From assembly GCA_963677245.1 (NCBI GenBank), contig OY781921.1, positions 2,108,001-2,172,000 of the forward strand: a stretch of DNA of 64,000 nucleotides, written 5' to 3'. This document shows positions 1 to 7,241 of the stretch, one piece after another. Each line of letters begins with the position of its first letter. The stretch's first letter is position 1. The notes beneath the pieces were generated by a model, which was given only the letters and a program-made list of their open reading frames with translations, had not been told where the DNA came from and searched no databases. The translations under genes and the position numbers were made by a program. The stretch is from Saccharicrinis sp963677245 (GTDB lineage Bacteria; Bacteroidota; Bacteroidia; Bacteroidales; Marinilabiliaceae).

Positions 1-258
1 GAATATAGAATTACACTTTCAAGATTGCAAGGATATCACAATCCCGTTAGTAGTCATTTTTCAAAGGCTAAAGCCAATGCCTTTTTTCAAAATGAATCAC
101 CTGAAAAAGAATTGTTGATTAATTTAGGGAAATTGGCAAAGGTGCTTATTAAAAAGCAAGTACCACAAAATTATCTACGTCGGAAGATTAAATTAACAAA
201 CTCAGCACTAATGCAAGACATACTCAATGAGGTTGTTGATATATTGGATGAAATATGA
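1..258 (+). CDS. C-terminal fragment of an unidentified protein (5' end outside window)
   Basis: An open frame runs from the first base of the window to a TGA at 256-258, giving 85 residues with no stop, so the gene starts before the window. The visible part has RLQGYHNPVSSHF followed by a lysine- and leucine-rich, probably helical tail ending VVDILDEI. I do not recognise the family. A TTG at 25-27 could serve as a start, but the frame is open upstream and nothing favours that codon. It lies about 150 bp before the McrB-like gene on the same strand, so it may belong to the same defence cluster; this is only an inference from position. Confidence 0.5.
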   Translation, partial: EYRITLSRLQGYHNPVSSHFSKAKANAFFQNESPEKELLINLGKLAKVLIKKQVPQNYLRRKIKLTNSALMQDILNEVVDILDEI

Positions 259-338
259 ACTTTGAGAAAACAACCTTTTCTTATTCTTCCCTGCATCCTT
301 ATTTAATTTCTTTACATTTGTTTTCACGATTAACATAA

Positions 339-372
339 AATTACAACGCTATATCTACATCCAGTTGTAATT
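339..372. promoter_or_regulatory. Inverted repeat upstream of the McrBC-like operon
   Basis: AATTACAAC (339-347) and GTTGTAATT (364-372) are perfect 9-bp inverted arms separated by 16 nt, ending 38 bp before the mcrB ATG. A TACATTTG box that fits the Bacteroidota -7 consensus lies at 313-320, so the repeat falls in the probable 5' leader or start region. It could be an operator or a leader hairpin; the sequence does not decide which. Confidence 0.45.
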
Positions 373-410
373 GTTATGGAGATTTAATTTGTAATTATTG
401 TAAAAACTTG

Positions 411-2672
411 ATGGAAACTAAAAAAGTAATAATTCAGAATGGAGAATATCAATGCGATATAGATGTTTCCATTGATGAATGGAAATCTGTACTTCAAGAT
501 GATAGCTTTGAAAATTACCTGGAAACATTGGTTAAATTTTATTCTGAACCAAATCATAAATCTACATGTAAAGCTTTAGGAGAGAAATATAATATATCAC
601 CGCAATCACTTAGCGGAACAATAACAAATTTTGCACGAGCCGTTCAAAAAAAATTAAACAGATTTGAAGTAGTTGGTACTGATGGAAAGCCATCTTATTG
701 GATTATTCCAATGAATGGAAAAACAATTACTGGAGGGTACTTTGAATGGACAATTCGTCCAGAGTTAATCAAGGCAATGGAGGATTTGCGTATAAAAGGG
801 AAAAATCTATTGCAAAAACTGTACGATGATGCCATAGAACAAAAGCATTGGGTATTTTTTGATTGGTTTCCAGCATATCAGAAGGCGGTAAATGAGTATA
901 AAGAGCAAGTAATAAGCAACAACTGGACTGATAAGGTTTTTCAACGCTTAATAAAGGATACTACTAAGAACGGCATATCAGATTTGCAACAAGGAAATTT
1001 TACTTGGGAAGAATTTGAGAAAATAAAAAACAATTGGTCGGATATTCAACCTACTATTAAAGCCATCGCAGAAAATAATAAAATAAGCAAGCCCGAGTAT
1101 CAGGAAATTCTAAAATTCTTTGGTAAACAAAACTCCGGCAATAGACCTGCCGGAACAAACAGAGTTGTTGCTGCATTTCTTCCAAATACTGTAACAACAG
1201 TTGTGAATTACCGATATTTGAGAGAGGTTATTGTTAAGCTAAGAAATAGACTTACCGATTATCCTGAAATTGAGGAGGATTGGCTGTCAGATAACTTTAA
1301 TTTTATTGATTATTGTAATTCTAATATTGACTTCAAACACCCTTGGCATAGTTCTCTTTTGGGATGGTATTTAAAAGAGTACTTTGAAAAAGAGAGACAA
1401 TTAATTCAAAAAAACGAAGCTTCTATGCAAAAATATATTGATTTACTATTGAATAATAGGAACTTGATTCTAACAGGTGCACCAGGTACAGGGAAAACAT
1501 ATCTAGCAAAGGAAATTGCTAAAGCTATTAACGCTGAAACTGAATTTGTTCAATTTCATCCATCGTATGATTACACGGATTTTGTTGAAGGCCTTCGACC
1601 TTTCAAAAAAGATGGCTCTGAACTTGGTTTTGAATTAAAAGATGGTGTTTTTAAAAGTTTCTGTAAAAAAGCTTCGGAGAATATTGAAAATAGCAAAAAA
1701 TCAATTGAGGAACTTCAAAAACAGAAATCTTTATCAGATAACCTTTCTTCTTTTATTGAAACAATTGAGAATGAAATTGCCACAAAAGGCCAGTTTGAAT
1801 TTTATGGAATTGGAGGCAAGAAATGTGCACCTATTATTGAAATTGATGCAAATAGCTTTACAACAAAATCGGTAAGTGGGAATACATTAACTACACCATT
1901 GAGTAGTATTCTTGCGAAATATGAAAAATATGCCTTAAATAATGGTGTAAACTGGACGTTTAAAGAAGTAGGTGAAAAATTATCGGTTACATATCATCAC
2001 ACATACTTTTTTGCATTTTTAAAGGCATTCGACAATTTTATTCAAGAAAACAGTTCTGGTACAACAGAAGTAGAAATTGTTGAAAGGAAGGAGTTTGTGA
2101 TTATTATAGATGAAATTAACCGAGCAGAGATTTCCAAAGTGTTTGGAGAGTTATTCTTTTCAATTGATGCCGGTTATAGAGGAACAAGTGGCAGAGTTAA
2201 AACTCAATACTCAAATCTTCAGGAAGATGGAGATATTTTCAACGAAGGATTTTATATACCGGAAAATGTTTACATAATTGGAACAATGAATGATATTGAC
2301 CGGAGTGTTGAATCATTTGATTTTGCAATGCGTAGGCGATTTGCATGGAAAGAAATTCAGGCAATTGACAGAATCTCAATGTGGGATGGTGTAATTGACG
2401 ATTGGAAAGAAGAAGCATTAGAAAGAATGACATCACTCAATTCAAAAATCGAAACAATACAAGGTTTGAGTTCTGCATTTCATATAGGCCCAGCTTATTT
2501 TTTAAAGCTTAAAAATTATGATGGAAGCTTTGACCAGTTATGGGAGAATCACTTAGATGGTGTTCTAGTTGAATACCTTAGAGGACTTCCTGAAAATGAT
2601 AAACTTTTGAGTGAACTTAAAATCGCTTTTAATATTACAGTTGAATCAGAAGAAAATGTTGAGAACGACTGA
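411..2672 (+). CDS. mcrB: McrB-like AAA+ GTPase of a modification-dependent restriction system
   Basis: This is the motor subunit of a type IV (McrBC-class) restriction system. McrB proteins form AAA+ rings that bind modified DNA and use GTP to translocate and drive the McrC nuclease. The Walker A motif GAPGTGKT lies near residues 356-363. Walker B (FVIIIDEINRAE) lies near 562-573, and MNDIDRS near 626 corresponds to the McrB MNTADR nucleotide-specificity motif. The first 300 residues do not resemble the E. coli McrB DNA-binding domain as I know it, so the modified base recognised is unknown. ATG 411 is preferred; a TTG sits directly before it at 408. The 3' end overlaps mcrC. Confidence 0.88.
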   Translation: METKKVIIQNGEYQCDIDVSIDEWKSVLQDDSFENYLETLVKFYSEPNHKSTCKALGEKYNISPQSLSGTITNFARAVQKKLNRFEVVGTDGKPSYWIIPMNGKTITGGYFEWTIRPELIKAMEDLRIKGKNLLQKLYDDAIEQKHWVFFDWFPAYQKAVNEYKEQVISNNWTDKVFQRLIKDTTKNGISDLQQGNFTWEEFEKIKNNWSDIQPTIKAIAENNKISKPEYQEILKFFGKQNSGNRPAGTNRVVAAFLPNTVTTVVNYRYLREVIVKLRNRLTDYPEIEEDWLSDNFNFIDYCNSNIDFKHPWHSSLLGWYLKEYFEKERQLIQKNEASMQKYIDLLLNNRNLILTGAPGTGKTYLAKEIAKAINAETEFVQFHPSYDYTDFVEGLRPFKKDGSELGFELKDGVFKSFCKKASENIENSKKSIEELQKQKSLSDNLSSFIETIENEIATKGQFEFYGIGGKKCAPIIEIDANSFTTKSVSGNTLTTPLSSILAKYEKYALNNGVNWTFKEVGEKLSVTYHHTYFFAFLKAFDNFIQENSSGTTEVEIVERKEFVIIIDEINRAEISKVFGELFFSIDAGYRGTSGRVKTQYSNLQEDGDIFNEGFYIPENVYIIGTMNDIDRSVESFDFAMRRRFAWKEIQAIDRISMWDGVIDDWKEEALERMTSLNSKIETIQGLSSAFHIGPAYFLKLKNYDGSFDQLWENHLDGVLVEYLRGLPENDKLLSELKIAFNITVESEENVEND

Positions 2673-3981
2673 TAATAATTGTGGTGTTGAAATTGAAGAT
2701 GGTTTTATTCCGGACTTTGAAAAGATTGCGAATAAAAAAATTAGCAGCCTCATATCAGAGGTAAATCCTAATTTGTTGGTTTTCCCAAATGATTTAAACC
2801 AATATGGGGATAACATTAGTGATGAGCATATTTTTACACTTCATAATAATACCCTTGTCACAGGAAATATAATGGGATTTATCGGTATTAATGAAAGTGA
2901 AATTACTATTCAATCACGTTTTGCAAAGAACAACAAAGACTACTTCTTACATTACATGTTGCAAAAGGTATTTTCCATCAATCTTTTTGATTTAAAACAT
3001 GGTGTTAAAAATGAAACAATATTTGACTTCCTTTTATACTTGTTCCCTTTCTATTTAAAACAGGCATTAAGGCAAGGCTTATATAAAGAATACCATAAGC
3101 AAGCCTATAATAATTCAAACGTTAAAGGGGGCATAGAATTTAATAGACATATTCGCCAAAACACACCATTTATAGGGAATGTTGCCTACAAAGTTCGGGA
3201 ACATAGTTACGATAATAAAATAACCGAATTAATTAGGCATACAATTGAGTTTATAAGAATCCACAAGTTTGCACAAGGTATCCTAAATTTTGATTTGGAA
3301 ACACAAAACTGTGTGAATGAAATAATTCAAGCTACACCGAAGTATGAACAAAGAGAGCGTTTGAAAATTATAAACCAAAACTTAAAGCCTTTTTCACATC
3401 CATATTTTGATAAGTATAAAGAGCTTAAAAAGATTTGCATGCAAATATTAAGATATGAGGGGCTTAAATACGGAAGAGAGCGAGACAAAGTTTACGGTTT
3501 GCTTTTTGATGGGGCATGGCTTTGGGAAGAATATCTAAACACTTTTCTTGATAAGATTGGCTTTAAACATCCTAAAAACAAAATGTCAGAAGGCGCAATT
3601 TATTTATTCAATAATTCAAAAGGAAAGAGATACCCTGATTTTTGGAAGGAAAATATAATACTCGATGCTAAGTATAAAAGATTGACAGATAAGAAGATTG
3701 ATAGAAATGATATGAATCAAATCATTTCCTATATGTATGTAAAAAAAGCTCAAATAGGAGGTTTTGTAATCCCATCAGATAATGATGAATATCGAGCAAA
3801 ACAGATTTCAATTGGGCAATTAAACGGATTTGGTGGAGATGTGAAAATCTGGACGCTTTCTATTCCACAGCAATCTGAAAGCTTTAATGATTTCTGTGAC
3901 CAGATGAAGAAAAATGAAATATTAATTACTAATATCATAGAAGAACAGGAAAGTAAATTGCTAGCAAATGAAGGTGCTTAA
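2656..3981 (+). CDS. mcrC: McrC-like nuclease subunit
   Basis: This is the partner nuclease of the McrB-like GTPase. McrC family proteins stimulate GTP hydrolysis with an N-terminal region and cut DNA with a C-terminal PD-(D/E)xK domain. The nuclease signature is visible as YPDFW near residues 326-330 followed by ILDAKYK, with D337 and K339 as the D-x-K pair. ATG 2656 is chosen because it overlaps the mcrB stop by 17 nt and follows the purine-rich AGAAGAAA; the frame also has a GTG at 2611, which would give a much longer overlap. The 441-residue length is on the long side for McrC. It overlaps the next gene by 14 nt, indicating translational coupling of all three. Confidence 0.85.
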   Translation: MLRTTDNNCGVEIEDGFIPDFEKIANKKISSLISEVNPNLLVFPNDLNQYGDNISDEHIFTLHNNTLVTGNIMGFIGINESEITIQSRFAKNNKDYFLHYMLQKVFSINLFDLKHGVKNETIFDFLLYLFPFYLKQALRQGLYKEYHKQAYNNSNVKGGIEFNRHIRQNTPFIGNVAYKVREHSYDNKITELIRHTIEFIRIHKFAQGILNFDLETQNCVNEIIQATPKYEQRERLKIINQNLKPFSHPYFDKYKELKKICMQILRYEGLKYGRERDKVYGLLFDGAWLWEEYLNTFLDKIGFKHPKNKMSEGAIYLFNNSKGKRYPDFWKENIILDAKYKRLTDKKIDRNDMNQIISYMYVKKAQIGGFVIPSDNDEYRAKQISIGQLNGFGGDVKIWTLSIPQQSESFNDFCDQMKKNEILITNIIEEQESKLLANEGA

Positions 3982-4771
3982 TTACGAACTGAGATATAGT
4001 GTTTCTGACATAGCAAAATTGCTTGACGTTGATAGAAAACTAATAAAGGATTGGGCATATCATTTTTCAGATTACTTAAATTCAAAAGCAAATCCACCTA
4101 AAGGCATTGAAAGAGAATTTACATCCGATGACCTGTGTACTTTAAGTTACGTTTTAATGTACTGGGAAGACGACCCTGATATTGAAAATATTAAATACGG
4201 TCTTAATTCAGACAGTCAGTTTGAATATCCATTTACTCAAATAGCTATTGAAGCAACTCCAATTTTTAGGGAGTTTTCAGAAGAGTTTGTTGATAGCAAT
4301 GCCTGGATGATAGGTGGTATGGCAGAAATTCAAGAAAAAATTACACTTGCTGATTCATATAAAAAAGCAGGAGATACTCTTGTGCATAATGGTATTGATG
4401 ATTATAACATTGATTTCATTTACCCTGCAATTTTTAATTACCGACATGCAATAGAATTATACCTGAAACATATATTAATTGGCAAAATCAATACTCTCCC
4501 AAACGAAGGCAAAATTCATAACCTCAAAGTTCTTTACACAGAGTTTAAGGAACTTCTTTCAGAATCTTTTAACGTAACTCCACCGAGGTGGTTTGAAAAT
4601 ATAATACTTGCATTTGTTGACTTTGACCCAACTGGAACTACATTCCGCTATGGAACATCAATAAAGAGTGACGAAATGTTCATCGACCTATATCATATAA
4701 AGAAAATGATGACATGGTTTGCTGAATCAATCCATAATGTTGATGCTGAAATTAAAAATAACCATAGATGA
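3968..4771 (+). CDS. MerR-like HTH plus HEPN-like protein, third gene of the McrBC operon
   Basis: The 267-residue protein has an N-terminal segment (about 8-50) reading YSVSDIAKLLDVDRKLIKDW, which resembles a MerR-type helix-turn-helix. Its C-terminal half contains NYRHAIELYLKHIL (about 158-171) followed by HNLKVLYTEF and DPTGTTFRYGT. The E-x-x-LK then H-x-L pattern and the FRY tail occur in HEPN-like helical proteins. HEPN domains are often RNases or scaffold units in anti-phage and toxin-antitoxin systems. The canonical RNase motif Rx4-6H is not clear here, so catalytic activity is uncertain. Overlap of 14 nt with mcrC ties it to the operon. It could be an operon regulator, an abortive-infection effector or a specificity factor; the function is inferred only. 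Confidence 0.6.
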   Translation: MKVLNYELRYSVSDIAKLLDVDRKLIKDWAYHFSDYLNSKANPPKGIEREFTSDDLCTLSYVLMYWEDDPDIENIKYGLNSDSQFEYPFTQIAIEATPIFREFSEEFVDSNAWMIGGMAEIQEKITLADSYKKAGDTLVHNGIDDYNIDFIYPAIFNYRHAIELYLKHILIGKINTLPNEGKIHNLKVLYTEFKELLSESFNVTPPRWFENIILAFVDFDPTGTTFRYGTSIKSDEMFIDLYHIKKMMTWFAESIHNVDAEIKNNHR

Positions 4772-4945
4772 TGAATGCAATCCATGCCAAGTGTTATTGT
4801 CCTTATTTAAAGCACTTTCACTTACAAACAAACAAAAACAACCACTTTTAGCATATTCAAGACAATTCTGAAAAAATCTGAGCAAATCCAGCCAGAGCAG
4901 ACTACGCAATAGGTATAGGTTTGTAGCATAATTTTTATAGCAATT

Positions 4946-5149
4946 ATGCAAAAAACAGATTCACATACTATTCAAGAAGCTACTCAGAGGGCAAAACAAC
5001 GCCTTTCTATAGGGGAACTGCAAAGAAGAAATAAATACAAGGATATTACAGAACAGGATTACAATGACCTTTTTAATTGCGCTGAAACCTTTTCTTTATT
5101 GATTCTTGAGTCCTTATCAAAGGAAGAAGTTGTGGAGCAAGAGCTATAG
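4946..5149 (+). CDS. Small hypothetical protein upstream of the serine recombinase
   Basis: The frame encodes 67 hydrophilic, helix-prone residues beginning MQKTDSHTIQEATQRAKQR and ending SKEEVVEQEL, with no signal peptide, membrane segment or recognisable motif. It lies 60 bp before the recombinase on the same strand and about 170 bp after the defence operon. Size and position would fit a recombination accessory or directionality protein, but there is no motif support. I do not recognise a family. Confidence 0.5.
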   Translation: MQKTDSHTIQEATQRAKQRLSIGELQRRNKYKDITEQDYNDLFNCAETFSLLILESLSKEEVVEQEL

Positions 5150-5174
5150 TGTTATGTAAAATCCAGGGAATCAG

Positions 5175-5182
5175 TATATTTG
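5175..5182 (+). promoter_or_regulatory. Candidate -7 element for the serine recombinase
   Basis: TATATTTG matches the Bacteroidota -7 consensus TAnnTTTG and lies 27 bp before the ATG at 5210. No TTTG is seen 19-21 nt upstream, so support is partial. Confidence 0.35.
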
Positions 5183-5209
5183 TAGAGAGTAAGTCTAAAA
5201 ATGTAGTTT

Positions 5210-7021
5210 ATGAGCAACTTATCCCTTTTTCAACAATTTGCACCGAAAGTCCCTGAAAAATTCAAGGAGGGTAACAATGCGGTAATTTATACAAGAGTTT
5301 CATCGGCAGACCAGGAAGATAATACAAGTCTTGGTTCTCAGAAAAAGCATTGCGAAAAGTTTGCCGAACGAAGGGGATTAAATGTTGTAGGCTATTTTGG
5401 TGGGACTTACGAATCAGCCAAAACTGATGACCGTAAAGAATTCAACAAGATGCTAACCTTTGTAAAGAGGTCGAAAAGCATTAATTACGTAATCGTATAT
5501 TCTTATGAGCGCTTTTCTCGCTCAGGTATTAATGGAGCTTCTATTGCAAATGACTTAATCAAAAAGCATGGGATTATTACATTAGCAGTTACGCAAGAAT
5601 TAGACCCAACAACTCCTGCTGGCTCGTTCCAACAAAATATTCTTTTCCTTGTTGGGCAAATGGACAATGAATTGAGGCGAGATAAGGTAGTAACCGGAAT
5701 GAAAGAACTGCTAATAAAAGGACATTGGGTTTGGGCTGCTCCAAGAGGTTATACTGACCTGAATAAGGGAAAAGCAACTGAGCGTAACTTAGTAGTAAAT
5801 GAAGAAGGTAAAATATTAAAGAAGGCTTTCGAATGGAAAGCATATAAACAAACTCCTAATGCTGAAATATCACGCAAGTTAAAAACATTGGGCGTTGGTA
5901 TCTCTGAAAAAAGATTACACAACTTATTTACAAATCCGTTTTATTGTGGTTTAATTACAAGTAAAATGTTACCGGGTGAGGTTATTGAGGGACGACATGA
6001 ACCCTTGGTAACTCGTGATTTGTTTTTACAAGTAAATAATATTCGACAGGAAAATAGAGTTCATGGCTTTGTGCATGACAAAGACAACGAGAACCTGCCA
6101 TTAAAAGTATTTACAAAGTGTGAGAAATGTGGAAAGCCTATGACCGGATATTTGGTTAAAAAGAAAGGAATTTACTATTACAAATGTAGAACGAAAGGTT
6201 GCAGAGTGAATAAAAGTGCCAAATCATTGCACCAAATGTTTCAGAATTTAGTTTCTGCTTTTCATATCGACAAAGATGAGCAAGAAGTAATCAAGGTCGT
6301 ACTATCAGAACAAATGAATGTATTTTTCAAATCGAAGAGTGAAGACTCAAAAAAACTTAAAGCTCAAAAAAGTGAAGTACAAAAGAAACTGGATGCAATC
6401 GAAGAAAGATTTGTAATCGGAGAAATAGACCGCACCTTATATAATAAGTTTAAGCCTAAATTCGAGAAAGAAATCATCGAAATTGAGCAGGAATTAAATT
6501 CAATGGGCAATTATAGTTCGAACCTCAATAAAGCTTTGAAATTTGTCGCTAAAATAAGTTCTAATTTATTGAATATGTGGGAATCACTTAGTATTGACAG
6601 TAAGAAAGTATTCCAAAAAATGCTATTCCCCGAAGGAATTTACTACAATCACGAAAACAACCAAGTTCGAACCTCTCGTGTAAATTCTTTTTTCTCTCTA
6701 ATCCCAGAACTGGCAAGGTACACAGAAGGACATAAAAAAGGGGATTTCATCAATAATGACAAAATCCCCGCTTTGGTGACCCCTACGGGATTCGAACCCA
6801 TATCGCTGGAACCGGAATCCAGTATTCTATCCATTGAACTAAGGGGCCTTTATGTGGTGGGCACATTTAGATATCTAAATAAATACGCTGTGTTCAAAGT
6901 CGCGCAAATTTATAAAAACTTTTCAAAAGAACAGGGTTGTGTGATAATTCCTTGTTTATTACTAAAGAAACCAATAAGCTCTTTACTCATATATCACTTT
7001 ATTTCCCTTGCCAAGAAGTAG
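5210..7021 (+). CDS. Large serine recombinase (integrase) reading through tRNA-Arg antisense
   Basis: This is a site-specific recombinase of the large serine family, which integrates and excises mobile DNA through a 5'-phosphoserine link. The resolvase-type catalytic domain starts near residue 24 (IYTRVSSADQ, catalytic Ser about 31) and includes YSYERFSRSG. A Recombinase domain follows (about 165-290), then a zinc ribbon with CEKCGKP near 304 and paired Cys near 327-332, then a lysine-rich coiled coil (about 380-450). The natural family tail probably ends around VRTSRVNSFFSLI. From about residue 523 the frame is the antisense of tRNA-Arg (VTPTGFEP), then flanking chromosome, to a stop at 7019-7021. 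The C-terminus therefore depends on the integration site. Confidence 0.85.
   Translation: MSNLSLFQQFAPKVPEKFKEGNNAVIYTRVSSADQEDNTSLGSQKKHCEKFAERRGLNVVGYFGGTYESAKTDDRKEFNKMLTFVKRSKSINYVIVYSYERFSRSGINGASIANDLIKKHGIITLAVTQELDPTTPAGSFQQNILFLVGQMDNELRRDKVVTGMKELLIKGHWVWAAPRGYTDLNKGKATERNLVVNEEGKILKKAFEWKAYKQTPNAEISRKLKTLGVGISEKRLHNLFTNPFYCGLITSKMLPGEVIEGRHEPLVTRDLFLQVNNIRQENRVHGFVHDKDNENLPLKVFTKCEKCGKPMTGYLVKKKGIYYYKCRTKGCRVNKSAKSLHQMFQNLVSAFHIDKDEQEVIKVVLSEQMNVFFKSKSEDSKKLKAQKSEVQKKLDAIEERFVIGEIDRTLYNKFKPKFEKEIIEIEQELNSMGNYSSNLNKALKFVAKISSNLLNMWESLSIDSKKVFQKMLFPEGIYYNHENNQVRTSRVNSFFSLIPELARYTEGHKKGDFINNDKIPALVTPTGFEPISLEPESSILSIELRGLYVVGTFRYLNKYAVFKVAQIYKNFSKEQGCVIIPCLLLKKPISSLLIYHFISLAKK
6734..6769 (-). 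terminator. Rho-independent terminator after tRNA-Arg
   Basis: On the minus strand GGGGATTT (6769-6762) pairs with AAATCCCC (6747-6740) and is followed by six T (6739-6734), 4 nt past the encoded CCA. It is inside the recombinase frame, so it is either host DNA read by that frame or an element-supplied replacement terminator. Confidence 0.7.
6774..6848 (-). tRNA. tRNA-Arg (anticodon CCG)
   Basis: On the minus strand the acceptor arms GGCCCCT (6848-6842) and AGGGGTC pair with one G-T. The anticodon stem CTGGA/TCCAG encloses the loop TTCCGGT, giving anticodon CCG, which reads CGG arginine codons. The T arm contains GGTTCGAATCC and CCA is encoded at 6776-6774. The length of 75 nt is normal. The gene's 3' end is where the serine recombinase island abuts, so the 3' half probably serves as the attachment sequence; the intact cloverleaf shows that integration left the tRNA functional. 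Confidence 0.93.
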
Positions 7022-7038
7022 AGTTAAATAGATAATCC

Positions 7039-7162
7039 ACTGAAAACTGTTTACAGATAACTACTAACTAAAACCTACTCACTGTTCATTGTTCCCTATT
7101 AACTGATAACTGTTAACTGATACCTGCTCACTGATAACTGTTAATTGTTCCCTGATAATTGT
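7039..7162. repeat. Degenerate AACTGATAACTG-type repeats between tRNA-Arg and leuS
   Basis: Short, imperfect copies of ACTGATAACTG / GTTAACTGAT / TAATTGTTCCCTGAT follow one another, for example CTGATAACTGTTAACTGATA near 7103 and CACTGATAACTGTTAATTG near 7130. The copies vary and do not form a clean unit, so this is a low-complexity array. Imperfect TAATTTCG at 7174-7181 may be the leuS -7 element. Confidence 0.55.
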
Positions 7163-7241
7163 AAAAGATTTTATAATTTCGCAGCTTCTAACCTGAGTTT
7201 ATTTCAGTGTAAGCATTTAAGGATTCTATAGACATCAAAAA

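Larger units (their letters stand above)
1..6776. mobile_element. Integrated defence island, right end at tRNA-Arg; left end outside window
   Basis: The stretch holds a restriction-type operon, a small unknown gene and a large serine recombinase, and it stops at the 3' end of a tRNA-Arg gene, after which ordinary chromosomal genes (leuS onward) begin. A recombinase gene abutting a tRNA 3' end is the usual layout of an integrated island. No second copy of the tRNA 3' sequence is visible between 1 and 6700, so the other junction must lie left of position 1. The exact crossover point is inferred, not seen. Confidence 0.6.

Noticed and set aside
2611..2655. Longer McrC starting at GTG 2611
   Set aside because: It would overlap mcrB by 62 nt and add residues with no family support; ATG 2656 gives a normal short overlap.
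6515..6675. The 12-bp direct repeat AGTTCGAACCTC at 6515 and 6664, similar to the tRNA T-loop
   Set aside because: Both copies lie inside the recombinase coding sequence in different frames, and only the short TTCGAACC core matches the tRNA. This is too little to be a second attachment site.
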